Of a stretch of DNA of 64,000 bases, positions 1 to 7,958 are shown piece by piece. The stretch is from Sphingobacterium humi. Lineage in GTDB: Bacteria > Bacteroidota > Bacteroidia > Sphingobacteriales > Sphingobacteriaceae. Where the stretch lies: positions 372,001-436,000 of the forward strand of contig NZ_WSQA01000001.1 in the NCBI RefSeq assembly GCF_009768885.1. The letters are read 5' to 3'. The stretch's first letter is position 1. Every line of letters starts with the position of its first letter. The notes beneath the pieces are model-generated. The model was given only the letters and a program-made list of their open reading frames with translations. It made no database searches and had not been told where the DNA came from. A program made the position numbers and the translations under genes.

Positions 1-1
1 A

Positions 2-238
2 GAAGGATCGATCATGGGTGGTCCTTACATCGTGAAGATGTTGCAACAAAAAGGTATTGCCGATGGCTTTAATTTCTTTAAGGGCTATGGTGAAGCATCT
101 GGTGAGAAATGGGCAGAATTTTCACAGTTAATCAATACCGAAGTTGCGGAAGAAGCTGACATGGTAGAGGCGATCTCTGCTGCGCAAGAAACCTTCCAAC
201 AGTTCGGACAAACCTTCAAAAACACCATAAACGTTTAA
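2..238 (+). CDS. Biliverdin-producing heme oxygenase, C-terminal fragment
   Basis: The open frame enters from the left edge of the window, so the N-terminus with the proximal haem-ligand histidine is missing. The visible residues begin EGSIMGGPYIVKML, which resembles the distal-helix region of bacterial heme oxygenases (E-G-S-x-x-G-G). They end in a helical tail of a length usual for the family. Such enzymes open haem to biliverdin, CO and iron in the cytoplasm. The stop codon lies two bases before the next ATG, so the two genes are probably co-transcribed and part of a haem-uptake operon. The methionine at position 14 is internal, not a start. The assignment rests on a short stretch, so it is probable rather than certain. 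Confidence 0.6.
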   Translation, partial: EGSIMGGPYIVKMLQQKGIADGFNFFKGYGEASGEKWAEFSQLINTEVAEEADMVEAISAAQETFQQFGQTFKNTINV

Positions 239-240
239 TC

Positions 241-840
241 ATGAATGTAAAACCAATGACAAGGCTAGGCATGCGCGCCGTTGTATTTAGTATGCTGCTT
301 GGCGCAATGGCTTCTTGTTCTGATGACAAGAAAGAAATTAAACCCAAATTCACCGAGCAGGATGCCAAAACCGAAGAGGCAGCCTTTAATGTACCCTCGG
401 GAAAACGTGTATTTTTCGACTTCAAAACGAACAGTACCAAAGACAGCTTAAATAGCATGGTCCATTTCTCGGGAATGTATGGATCTTCCTTAAAGAGCTC
501 CAGACCTGACCAATACAAAATGGGCTATTTCGACAAAGAAAACACTTCTTTAGAGAAATTAACCATCGAGGAAATCAGCAAGCTGACCATCAACAAAACA
601 GATGCTTTCAGTATTGATGCTTCCAGTGCCGGACAACCCGCAACAGGACCAACCTGGATTATTTACGATTACAAAAATAATCATGCGGTTTATCCTACGG
701 CAAACCGTTATATCGTGATGTATAAAGGAGCGGCCTTCAATGCAGAAGCTGATGAATTATATATTGTCCAAGCAGCCTCCGTTACGGCGGCCAGAGGCAA
801 TGCTGACTACAAGATAAATGTTAAAAAATTTGTAAGATAA
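241..840 (+). CDS. Putative HmuY-like heme-binding lipoprotein
   Basis: This 199-residue protein starts with a signal peptide and a lipobox ending at Cys26 (GAMASC), followed by an Asp/Lys-rich linker, so it should be an outer-membrane or periplasmic lipoprotein. The C-terminal half (about residues 120-199: a WIIYDY segment, then ANRYIVMYKG, then a terminal beta-strand VKKFVR) recalls the HmuY haemophore fold, in which a 'YD...NR-YIV' segment precedes the last strands. The position two bases after a heme oxygenase gene supports a haem role. The similarity is faint and I identified no haem-ligating histidine pair, so it could be another lipoprotein of the same operon. Confidence 0.45.
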   Translation: MNVKPMTRLGMRAVVFSMLLGAMASCSDDKKEIKPKFTEQDAKTEEAAFNVPSGKRVFFDFKTNSTKDSLNSMVHFSGMYGSSLKSSRPDQYKMGYFDKENTSLEKLTIEEISKLTINKTDAFSIDASSAGQPATGPTWIIYDYKNNHAVYPTANRYIVMYKGAAFNAEADELYIVQAASVTAARGNADYKINVKKFVR

Positions 841-993
841 ACCCATATAAAACAAGTATTTATACCGAAATAAGGACCGCTATGAACGTATAAATACTGG
901 ATTTTATCTTTCTTAGAACAATGCGTTATCTGCCCTGTTCAAGGGGTATAGAAACGCATAAATTCTAGTATTTTTTTACAACCATCATCCCAC

Positions 994-1032
994 AATCCCT
1001 AAACCTCCCGGTTTAGGGATTTGTATTTTTTT
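994..1032 (+). terminator. Strong rho-independent terminator after the heme operon
   Basis: A perfect 12-bp inverted repeat (AATCCCTAAACC, 994-1005, pairing with 1010-1021) encloses a TCCC loop and is followed by a T-rich run to 1032. It separates the heme genes from the kinase gene. A weaker 10-bp inverted repeat (855-864 with 889-898) lies between it and the stop codon. Confidence 0.85.
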
Positions 1033-1074
1033 CACTTCAATTTTATATAATAATGTTTCTATTTGCTAAATCAA

Positions 1075-1103
1075 TTGCCTAGTTTAGTAAAAGCTTATAT
1101 TTC
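1075..1103 (+). promoter_or_regulatory. Candidate Bacteroidota-type promoter for the PAS kinase
   Basis: TTG at 1075-1077 and TATATTTC at 1096-1103 are 18 bases apart. This is close to the Bacteroidota housekeeping pattern (TTTG, about 19-21 bases, TAnnTTTG), with one mismatch in the -7 box. The box ends 12 bases before the ATG at 1116, which is short. This is a single-site pattern match, so it is tentative. Confidence 0.3.
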
Positions 1104-1115
1104 TAAAATATACCT

Positions 1116-2210
1116 ATGCCGACGACTGAACCATTAGCACATTTATTTCACATCTTAAATGCCTCTCCTTTAGCTACCGCTATTTATACCGACGAACACT
1201 TAAAAATTGCCTATGTCAATGAAGCTATGGTACAGATGTGGTGCAGTGAAGAGTCGATAATAGGGAAGAATTTCTGTGATGTTTTCCCCAATTTTAAGCA
1301 AGAGGGATTCTCTTCGATCTTAAAAAAAGTTTGGCAAACCGGCATTCCTTACAAAGCTGTAGATACACCTGCCGATATATTAGATGGCGAAACCTTCCAC
1401 ACCCGTTATTTTGATTTTGAATACCAACCCTTACTTAACGAGCAACAGGAAACCTATGCCATATTACATACTTCCATCGATGTTACTGCACGGGTAGAAG
1501 CGCAGCGCTTATTGGAAAAACATGAACAGCAGCTTTCTATTAACAAAGATCTGGAAATGATTACCAGCATCTTGGCGCATGATGCTAAAAACCCGCTTTC
1601 CATTGCCCGTTTAGGGATAAGCAGGCTTAAAACCAAGAATGCGAATGACACGAAGAACAGCGAAAAATGGTATGAGATTATTGACCAGGCCATGGAAGAC
1701 CTGAATACCATCATCGACCGTACCGTGCAACTCAGTGAAGCGCGATCCTATATTATTAAAAAGGATCAAATAGACATTTCTACAAAAATTCAACCTTGGT
1801 GCGAAGAGGCCATGTTGATCCACCAAACAACTTCCAGCAACATTAAATTAGGAACATTACTACCTGTTTATGGCGATTTGCGAGGATTATCGCAGGTTTT
1901 TATCAATATCATCGGAAATGCGATTAAGTATAGTTCCTCTGTTGCTAACCCCACCGTCCAAATATATAGCGAGGAAACCAATAAAGGCATCGTTTATTAT
2001 ATTAAAGACAACGGGGTGGGCATCCCTCAACAAGACATACAGCATATATACCAACATTTGCACCGCGGTTCCAATTCGTCTAGCTTTCAAGGGAAAGGTA
2101 TTGGCCTTTTTATTGTGAAGCGCGTTATGGAGCGTTTGGATGGCTTGGTAAATATATCGAGTGAAATTAATAAAGGAACAGAGGTGCGGCTCTTTTTCCC
2201 GAACAGCTAA
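1116..2210 (+). CDS. PAS-domain sensor histidine kinase
   Basis: The protein has 364 residues and no membrane segment, so it is a soluble sensor. An N-terminal PAS domain (about 10-128) is followed by a short coiled linker. A HisKA region follows with H-box AHDAKNP and phospho-accepting His155, in the unusual form 'LAHDAKNPL'. The HATPase domain shows an N-box (Asn264, Asn268), a G1 box DNGVGI (298-303) and a G2 box GKGIGLF (326-332). It should autophosphorylate in response to a small-molecule or redox signal bound by the PAS domain. No response regulator gene is adjacent on the same strand. The next gene is an SDR, so it is an orphan kinase here, possibly working with the regulator at 3200-3859. 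Confidence 0.88.
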   Translation: MPTTEPLAHLFHILNASPLATAIYTDEHLKIAYVNEAMVQMWCSEESIIGKNFCDVFPNFKQEGFSSILKKVWQTGIPYKAVDTPADILDGETFHTRYFDFEYQPLLNEQQETYAILHTSIDVTARVEAQRLLEKHEQQLSINKDLEMITSILAHDAKNPLSIARLGISRLKTKNANDTKNSEKWYEIIDQAMEDLNTIIDRTVQLSEARSYIIKKDQIDISTKIQPWCEEAMLIHQTTSSNIKLGTLLPVYGDLRGLSQVFINIIGNAIKYSSSVANPTVQIYSEETNKGIVYYIKDNGVGIPQQDIQHIYQHLHRGSNSSSFQGKGIGLFIVKRVMERLDGLVNISSEINKGTEVRLFFPNS

Positions 2211-2279
2211 ACCATCACAGAATTCCACAATTCGCAAACGATTTCCCTTAGTAACTGTTCCCTCCAAAAGGAACAATAT

Positions 2280-3170
2280 ATGGAAACTACACAACAAGGG
2301 GATCCAAAATCATTATACCCTACCCCACCTTTCAAAAAGCAAGATCAAGAACCGCCAGGACAATCCAAGCTCATGGATCCTTATCCGGATCATGGTGAGT
2401 ACTCCTACAAAGGCAATAAACTACTACAGGGGATGGTAGTGGTCATCACAGGCGCCGACTCCGGCATTGGGAAGGCTACGGCCATTGCGATGGCACGTGA
2501 AGGTGCTGATATTATCATTGGCTTTAAAGAAGATATTGAACAGGAAGATGCCGATGATACCGCAGATTGGGTAAGAAAGGCCGGTCGGGAGGCCATCCTT
2601 TTCAAAGGTGATATCCGGCAAGAAAGCATTTGCCAGCAACTCATTGAGATGGTGGTAGGGAAGTTTAAGAAAATAGACGTGCTCATCAATAATGCGGCTT
2701 ATCAAATGTCGTATAAAAAGATTGAAGATATCAGTGCCGAAGAATGGAACAAAACCTTTGAGGTTAATCTAAGTGCCATGTTTTACCTCACGAAGCATGC
2801 AAAGCCACATCTTCGCACGGGAGGTAGCATCATCAACACCACCTCAGTAAATGCTTACGACCCTAACCCTACCCTTTTGCCTTATGCCGCCAGCAAGGCG
2901 GCCATTCAAAACTTCACTTCTAATCTGGCCCAGCAATTTTTGGAAGAAGGCCTCGGCATCCGCGTCAATGCGGTAGCTCCTGGCCCTGTATGGACGCCTT
3001 TAATTCCCAGCACCATTCCCGATCATGAAAAGTTTGGCGCCAATACCCCGATGGGTAGGCCGGGGCAGCCAGCAGAGATAGCGCCCGTTTATGTTTTTCT
3101 AGCCAGTGCGGCAGCTTCTTATATCTCAGGCGCAACAATTCCAGTCACCGGTGGCCGGATCACTATATAA
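2280..3170 (+). CDS. SDR family oxidoreductase (GSP39/YhdF-type)
   Basis: This is a 296-residue short-chain dehydrogenase/reductase. A roughly 45-residue proline-rich N-terminal extension ending in PYPDHGEYSYKG is typical of the general-stress SDR subgroup (Bacillus GSP39/YhdF, plant glucose/ribitol dehydrogenase-like). The Rossmann motif TGADSGIG spans 57-64, NNAA spans 137-140, and the catalytic triad is Ser189, Tyr202 and Lys206. The terminal TGG is followed by RITI. The start is preceded by AAAAGGAA, a fair ribosome binding site. The substrate is unknown, with sugars or polyols likely from the subgroup. Its setting among DUF892, NhaA and sigma-factor genes fits a stress role. Confidence 0.85.
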   Translation: METTQQGDPKSLYPTPPFKKQDQEPPGQSKLMDPYPDHGEYSYKGNKLLQGMVVVITGADSGIGKATAIAMAREGADIIIGFKEDIEQEDADDTADWVRKAGREAILFKGDIRQESICQQLIEMVVGKFKKIDVLINNAAYQMSYKKIEDISAEEWNKTFEVNLSAMFYLTKHAKPHLRTGGSIINTTSVNAYDPNPTLLPYAASKAAIQNFTSNLAQQFLEEGLGIRVNAVAPGPVWTPLIPSTIPDHEKFGANTPMGRPGQPAEIAPVYVFLASAAASYISGATIPVTGGRITI

Positions 3171-3172
3171 AA

Positions 3173-3197
3173 AAGGTGGGGTTAAAAACCCCACCTT
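3173..3197. terminator. Bidirectional terminator between convergent SDR and regulator genes
   Basis: AAGGTGGGG (3173-3181) pairs perfectly with CCCCACCTT (3189-3197) around a TTAAAAA loop, with A-rich and T-rich flanks. It serves both the plus-strand SDR and the minus-strand response regulator, whose stop codon begins three bases further on. Confidence 0.8.
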
Positions 3198-3199
3198 CC

Positions 3200-3859
3200 T
3201 TATTTTATTAAGCCATTCAGCATGGCAAATTTAATGAGTGCTGGCGTATTTCGAGATTTCGTCTTTTCTATGAGGTTTTGGCGATGCCCTTCTACGGTTC
3301 GTTTACTGAGGAATAATTTATCTGATATTTCAAGATTGGTCAGCCCCTCACTTAACAACTGCAGCACCTCAAGCTCCCGATTGGATAAGTCCAATTCGCT
3401 TAGATCTACAGGCATGGGGATGCAATTATGCTTTTCAATAGACATTTGAACAAAGTCCATCGCAATCTCTTCACATAAATACCGACCGCCTTTATGCACA
3501 TGCTTAATACAAAAAACCATCTCTTCGGCTCCCACGTTTTTCACCAAATACCCTTTGGCTCCATTTTCGAAAGACTTACAAACATGTTGGGGGCAATTCA
3601 ACATGGTTAACACAATGACTTTAATATCGGGATATAAGGAATTCATCTCCTGCACGAGTTGTAAGCCATCCATATCCTGCATACTGAGGTCGGTAATCAA
3701 CACATCAACTTTTAGGCCCGTTTTTAGGAGCTCCAATACTTCCCGTCCATTGTTCACATCGGCGCATACGGTAAAATTTTCCTGGGAATCTAACAATAAT
3801 TTAATCCCATTTCGAACCACCAAATGATCCTCTGCTAACAATATCTTTACTTCACTCAT
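3200..3859 (-). CDS. NarL/FixJ-family response regulator with LuxR-type HTH
   Basis: The 219-residue protein has a receiver domain (about 4-120) with acidic pocket Glu10/Asp11, phosphoacceptor Asp57 ([12 protein letters not shown]), conserved Thr85 and Lys107. After a short linker comes a LuxR-type DNA-binding domain (about 155-215: [24 protein letters not shown] followed by [10 protein letters not shown]). The gene starts one base after the kinase stop codon, so kinase and regulator are co-transcribed and translationally coupled, forming a cognate NarL-type pair. It should bind DNA as a phosphorylated dimer. The intergenic region just upstream of the operon carries a cluster of CGTA motifs that could be its targets, but this is inference. 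Confidence 0.92.
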   Translation of the reverse strand: MSEVKILLAEDHLVVRNGIKLLLDSQENFTVCADVNNGREVLELLKTGLKVDVLITDLSMQDMDGLQLVQEMNSLYPDIKVIVLTMLNCPQHVCKSFENGAKGYLVKNVGAEEMVFCIKHVHKGGRYLCEEIAMDFVQMSIEKHNCIPMPVDLSELDLSNRELEVLQLLSEGLTNLEISDKLFLSKRTVEGHRQNLIEKTKSRNTPALIKFAMLNGLIK

Positions 3860-3860
3860 T

Positions 3861-4940
3861 TTAACATCCTTTTATTTTTACCGTCACTTTTGCGCCGGGT
3901 TTATTATTTTCCAACAACAATTCACCTTGGTATAAATCTGTTCTATTTTTTATGGTTCGCAATCCAGAGCCATTCTTCATACTCAATGGCAAGGATGCTG
4001 AAAAGCCAACACCATTATCCTGCACCTGAATCAGGATGGTCGATTCATTCATCCTTACACGGATGCTGACTTCCGTTGCAGCCGCATGCTTCATGGTATT
4101 ATTCAATAATTCCTGAAGAATCCGATAGATTACTAATTTTAAATCTTCGGAAAGCTCCTCTGTTGCTGCTGGCAAGAAATAGGTTACTTTGAAGTCTACC
4201 GTTGAAATCCGCTCCACCATGGCGCGAACGGCTGCAATAAGACCGAAATCATGCAATACAGAAGGTACCAAATCCACGGAGATATTTCGAATTTGATGAA
4301 TCGCCTCATTCAGCAATTGTTTCAGGGGCTTCATAAAGGCTATATGCTCCGGCTGTTGTAGCACAAAATGTTGCAGGTTTAATCGAACAGCATACAGCAA
4401 TTGGGCAACACTATCGTGCAATTGCCTCCCAATGCGTATGCGCTCTTGCTCTTGGGTATCTACTATGGCTTTAAAAACCTCCCGCTTGTCTACCGCCCAT
4501 TCTTCATTGGGCTTCAACTCATCGTCGAACATTAAGAGGCAATACTGCGCTTCACCGAATGGATTTGTATATTTCTTCACATAGGTATCCATGCAATTAA
4601 AGGAACCATCCCCTTGAATGTAGGCGATATGAAGTAATACCGCATCGTGTTGGGCATCTTTATTTTCAAAAATGGTTTGCAGTTTAAGGGCATCCTCACC
4701 ATGGAGTAACTCAAAGATATTGCGCCCCCTAAGTTGCGCCTCTTCCTGTTTAAAAAGATATTCGAAGCGCTGGTTGACATGAAAAACCTGGAAAAACTTA
4801 TCTAAAAAAACATACGCAAATGGCCCATTCTTAAAAAAAACATCGATGCTAAACAATTCCTTACCGAATTCTTCATCAAATAAAGAATACTGTCGCATTC
4901 TTGAATTATTGTTCCAATCTTCGTGTTCCAGAGGGTTCAT
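3861..4940 (-). CDS. PAS-domain histidine kinase of the HisKA_3 (NarX-like) type
   Basis: This is a 359-residue soluble kinase without membrane segments. A PAS-like domain (about 38-138: '[19 protein letters not shown]', then '[10 protein letters not shown]') precedes a HisKA_3 dimerisation domain. That domain has the characteristic E-R-x-R-I-x-x-x-L-H-D-S motif and phospho-accepting His175. The ATPase domain has Asn280/Asn281 in the N-box, DNGVGF (308-313) and [10 protein letters not shown] (324-333). HisKA_3 kinases pair with NarL-type regulators, and the next gene is exactly such a regulator one base away. The signal is not predictable from sequence. Its promoter must lie in the 4941-5289 region that it shares, divergently, with a sigma-factor gene. 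Confidence 0.9.
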   Translation of the reverse strand: MNPLEHEDWNNNSRMRQYSLFDEEFGKELFSIDVFFKNGPFAYVFLDKFFQVFHVNQRFEYLFKQEEAQLRGRNIFELLHGEDALKLQTIFENKDAQHDAVLLHIAYIQGDGSFNCMDTYVKKYTNPFGEAQYCLLMFDDELKPNEEWAVDKREVFKAIVDTQEQERIRIGRQLHDSVAQLLYAVRLNLQHFVLQQPEHIAFMKPLKQLLNEAIHQIRNISVDLVPSVLHDFGLIAAVRAMVERISTVDFKVTYFLPAATEELSEDLKLVIYRILQELLNNTMKHAAATEVSIRVRMNESTILIQVQDNGVGFSASLPLSMKNGSGLRTIKNRTDLYQGELLLENNKPGAKVTVKIKGC

Positions 4941-5289
4941 ATGCTTACCTTTAAATCGGCATGGAGACTTAAGGATTTCGTTAAAAAGATAGATAGATAA
5001 GTAAAAATACTGATTATTATGCTTCCAATCCTAGTGTTGGAAGGGGATTTACGTGTTATTACGTATAAATAAAAGATTTCACGTATTAACCGCAACCTCT
5101 CGTAATTTCCCCAAATTTAACGCTGATTTTCTGCGTAAAACCTCTTCTTCGTAAGTATGAAATTCTTAAGTCAGCTTTCCTATTAAGAAACTCTAAGCTA
5201 AATACTTACATAAACCGATATTCTAACAACTTATTGCCCTTTTTCGTAAAAAATACGTAAAAAGCGATAAATACCTGAATCTTAGCTTG
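4941..5289. promoter_or_regulatory. Divergent intergenic region with a cluster of CGTA/CGTG motifs
   Basis: This AT-rich gap separates the kinase/regulator operon (minus) from the sigma-factor gene (plus). CGT(A/G) occurs at 5052, 5062, 5082, 5101, 5134, 5150, 5245 and 5256. The first four are spaced 10, 20 and 19 bases, close to whole turns of the helix. Several are set in TTACGTAT- or TTCACGTATT-like contexts. This suggests cooperative binding of a regulator to one helix face, most simply the NarL-type regulator next door. No clear promoter core was recognised. Confidence 0.4.
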
Positions 5290-5850
5290 ATGTCAAAAAG
5301 CTTAAACTATACTCTAAATCAGAACGTTATATATAGACAACAACATATATCCAGCATGAAAACCGCACTAAATAATATGATCCTAGAAAATACCGCCGTT
5401 TTAAAACGGTTGGCCACTAATTTTACAAAGGACCAATTTGAAAAGGAAGACCTGGTTCAAGAAACCCTCATCCGATCCCTAAAATCATTGGAGAAGTTTA
5501 TGAACAACCCCAAACTGATTTCTTGGTTATACGTCATTATGAAAAACATCTACCTCAATAAATATAGACGTGAAAGCATTCATCGCATCGCCACGAATGA
5601 AATAACCTATACGCAAGGGGGATCACATAAAACCAATAATAATGCGGAAGGTGGCTTTGTGATTAAAGATGTGGAAGCCGCATTGAAGGAATTATCTGCC
5701 GAGAATTATGAAATATTCAGTATGTATCTGGAAGGATTTAAATACCATGAGATAGCAGCGCATACCAAAAAAAAGGAAGGAACAATTAAAACCCGGATTC
5801 ATACCATCCGAAAGGTGTTAAAGAAGAAATTGCAAGCGTACGAAAATTAA
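5290..5850 (+). CDS. ECF-like RNA polymerase sigma factor
   Basis: This is a sigma-70-family protein of about 186 residues. Region 2 is visible as 'DQFEKEDLVQETLIRSLKSLEKF...LISWLYVIMKNIYLNKYRRE' and region 4 as 'LKELSAENYEIFSMYLEGFKYHEIAAHTKKKEGTIKTRIHTIRKVLKKKL'. The ATG at 5290 is preceded directly by a TTG. A second ATG at 5356 (MKTALNN) begins where family similarity begins, so the true start may be 5356 and the 22 extra residues may be untranslated. No anti-sigma gene follows; the gene ends in a terminator. In related bacteria small sigma factors of this form (EcfG-like in setting, not by sequence) control envelope or general stress genes. The DUF892 and NhaA neighbours fit that loosely. 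Confidence 0.85.
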   Translation: MSKSLNYTLNQNVIYRQQHISSMKTALNNMILENTAVLKRLATNFTKDQFEKEDLVQETLIRSLKSLEKFMNNPKLISWLYVIMKNIYLNKYRRESIHRIATNEITYTQGGSHKTNNNAEGGFVIKDVEAALKELSAENYEIFSMYLEGFKYHEIAAHTKKKEGTIKTRIHTIRKVLKKKLQAYEN

Positions 5851-5853
5851 TTT

Positions 5854-5883
5854 ATAAAGGCCTTTAACGAAAAAGGCCTTTAT
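5854..5883. terminator. Bidirectional terminator between sigma factor and DUF892 genes
   Basis: ATAAAGGCC (5854-5862) pairs with GGCCTTTAT (5875-5883) around a 12-base A-rich loop. It lies in the 39-base gap between the convergent sigma-factor and ferritin-like genes and can serve both. Confidence 0.75.
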
Positions 5884-5889
5884 GCTTAT

Positions 5890-6405
5890 TTACTCTTTGT
5901 TACCATGACTCATGGCAACTTCGGTTAATTTTTCATCTGCATTCTTCTCCTCTTCCAATATTTCCGCAAAAATAGCCGCCACATCATCATGTTTCATCAT
6001 CTTGGCATAAGTGGCCAAGGTGCCATAGCTAGCAATTTCATAATGCTCAATTTTTTGGGCTGCAGCAATTAAGGCGGCATCCAATGCCTCCGTATCTTCA
6101 AAATCACCGATAATTTCTTCGGCCTCTTTCAAGAGTCCTTCCATGGCCTTGCATTTTTTCCCTCGCACCGGCAGATCCAGTAAATTAAAAGCTTGTTTCA
6201 ACTTCTCCACCTGCTGTTCGGTTTCTGCTAAATGACTGGTAAAAACAGCACGTACGGCTTCTTCTTTCGCTTTAGATTGCATCAGCTTTAAGCCTTTCAA
6301 CAACTGCTTTTCTGCATTGAAGATGTCTTTTAATTCATCCAGCATGAGTTCATGTAAATGCCCGTTTGGCATGTTTTCTTTTGCATCTTTTTTCATCTTA
6401 CTCAT
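5890..6405 (-). CDS. DUF892 (YciE/YciF-type) ferritin-like protein
   Basis: The 171-residue all-helical protein belongs to the ferritin-like DUF892 family. It shows the hallmark segments 'ELKDIFNAEKQLLKGL' (about 24-39), 'SHLAETEQQVEKL' (about 57-69), 'KCKAMEGLLKEAEE' and 'AAQKIEHYEIASYGTL' (about 115-130), and 'LEEEKNADEKL'. The acidic and histidine residues in these helices form the presumed di-iron site. E. coli YciE/YciF-type proteins are stress-induced. A role in iron or oxidative stress is inferred from family. It is transcribed on its own, towards the sigma-factor gene. The N-terminus MSKMKKDAKENM is a short basic extension compared with the family. Confidence 0.88.
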   Translation of the reverse strand: MSKMKKDAKENMPNGHLHELMLDELKDIFNAEKQLLKGLKLMQSKAKEEAVRAVFTSHLAETEQQVEKLKQAFNLLDLPVRGKKCKAMEGLLKEAEEIIGDFEDTEALDAALIAAAQKIEHYEIASYGTLATYAKMMKHDDVAAIFAEILEEEKNADEKLTEVAMSHGNKE

Positions 6406-6718
6406 AATTTGTTCCTTTAAATTTTACGTTATATCCCTTAAACAGTAGGCAACAAAAAAAGGTTAATATTTATTAAACTTTAGGTATTTATACCGGTTGC
6501 CTTTGCGACAATTGCCCGCCCAGGGTTGTAAAATTTACGGTAGCGAAAGGATTGATATTCGTAATACTTATATTAAAAAAATATAATATAGATGCAATCT
6601 ATGCAATAATTCATCTTACTCTAACCTGTTTTGGCTATTTTCGGAGCTTATCACAAGCAGAAAGAGGTTTTTTAACCCTCAAATTGCACTATGAATCTGT
6701 TAAAAACTCAACATACAT
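6406..6718. other. Intergenic region between DUF892 and NhaA genes
   Basis: This 313-base AT-rich gap should hold the divergent promoters of the DUF892 gene (minus) and nhaA (plus). An AT-only imperfect repeat (TATATTAAAAAAATATAATATA, given here only by position, about 6568-6590) stands out, as does a TATTTTCG box around 6637 with one mismatch to the Bacteroidota -7 element. No convincing gene, RNA or terminator was seen. Confidence 0.4.
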
Positions 6719-7891
6719 ATGCCAAAACTCATTAACTTAAAAGTCTTTAAAGAATTCTTGCAGTCTAGCAATGCCGGGGGAATTATGCTCTTTCTCTGTG
6801 TTATTCTTTCCCTTATTATTGCCAATACCAGTTTTGCACCTGCGCTTCAAAATCTATTAGATCAGCAGCTCGGCTTTGAAACCGATAGTATCCATCTTCG
6901 CTATCCTGTTATTTTATGGATCAATGACGGATTAATGGCTATCTTCTTCCTCTTGGTAGGTTTGGAGATAAAACGGGAGATTGTAGAGGGCGAATTATCA
7001 TCGCCAAAGAAAGCATCTCTTCCTATCCTCTGTGCCATCGGTGGTGCAGCAGTACCTGCGCTCATCTATCTTATTTTTAATAGCGGCCAAGATACGGCCT
7101 CTGGTTGGGGCATTCCCATGGCAACGGACATTGCATTTGCCCTAGCTGTTATCAATTTGGTGGGTAAAAAAGCTCCTGCCAGCCTTAAGATTTTCCTGGC
7201 AGCATTAGCTATTGTAGACGACTTAATCGCTATTCTTGTGATTGCCTTTTTCTACTCATCGGGAATAGAAACGACGTATTTACTTTACGCAGGAATAGGT
7301 TTAGCGGTATTGGTGATTATGAATAGATTGAATATCCAAAACCCTTATCTATACCTTATTCCAGGCGTATTCATTTGGTATTTCATTCACCACTCGGGCA
7401 TCCACGCCACCATCGCTGGGGTGTTAGTGGCTATGACCATTCCGACGAACGACACAGCCAAAGAATCGCCATTGGAGCGATTAGAACATGCCTTGGTAAA
7501 CCCGGTAAACTTCTTAATTATCCCGATTTTTGCCTTTGCCAATACCAACATCACCTTGGAATCGAGCATGATTGCCGGCTTGACTGCCCCACTCGGATTG
7601 GGAATCTCCTTAGGATTATTACTGGGTAAGCCGATTGGTATTCTTTTGACAGCTTTCATCTGTAGTAAAACAGGATTAAGCTCTTTACCCGAGCAAGCCG
7701 GTTGGAAGCACATCTTAGGTGTAGGACTCTTGGCAGGTATCGGATTTACCATGTCCATATTTATTGCTTTGTTATCTTATGACTCGGCCTTGCATATTGC
7801 TGAAGCAAAACTATCCATCTTAATCACTTCCCTCTTGGCTGGAATTATCGGCTACTCCATTTTGAGTGTAGGTAGTAAGCGAACTTACTAA
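6719..7891 (+). CDS. nhaA: Na+/H+ antiporter NhaA
   Basis: At 390 residues it is the normal NhaA length (E. coli 388). It is an inner-membrane antiporter exchanging two H+ for one Na+ at alkaline pH. Family marks are 'WINDGLMAIFFLLVGLEIKREI' (about 67-88), the catalytic aspartates in ATDIAFA (Asp137) and AIVDDLIA (Asp167-Asp168, equivalent to E. coli Asp163/164), and LGKPIGI near the lysine of TM10. About twelve hydrophobic segments are visible. The ATG at 6719 overlaps the end of a spurious upstream frame; there is no strong ribosome binding site. A long perfect hairpin follows, so it is monocistronic. Confidence 0.96.
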   Translation: MPKLINLKVFKEFLQSSNAGGIMLFLCVILSLIIANTSFAPALQNLLDQQLGFETDSIHLRYPVILWINDGLMAIFFLLVGLEIKREIVEGELSSPKKASLPILCAIGGAAVPALIYLIFNSGQDTASGWGIPMATDIAFALAVINLVGKKAPASLKIFLAALAIVDDLIAILVIAFFYSSGIETTYLLYAGIGLAVLVIMNRLNIQNPYLYLIPGVFIWYFIHHSGIHATIAGVLVAMTIPTNDTAKESPLERLEHALVNPVNFLIIPIFAFANTNITLESSMIAGLTAPLGLGISLGLLLGKPIGILLTAFICSKTGLSSLPEQAGWKHILGVGLLAGIGFTMSIFIALLSYDSALHIAEAKLSILITSLLAGIIGYSILSVGSKRTY

Positions 7892-7899
7892 AAATTGAA

Positions 7900-7947
7900 T
7901 AAACAAAAAGGAGGAGCTATGATCGCATAGCTCCTCCTTTTTGTTTG
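7900..7947. terminator. Very long bidirectional terminator between nhaA and DUF389 gene
   Basis: AAACAAAAAGGAGGAGCTAT (7901-7920) is perfectly complementary to 7927-7946. The flanking G7921 and C7926 also pair, giving a 21-bp stem with a four-base loop. A-runs on one arm and T-runs on the other allow function on both strands between the convergent genes. Confidence 0.9.
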
Positions 7948-7958
7948 GTATAAAACGC

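Noticed and set aside
6552-6740. 62-codon plus-strand frame before nhaA
   Set aside because: It overlaps the nhaA start, has AT-rich unstructured composition and no similarity or ribosome site.
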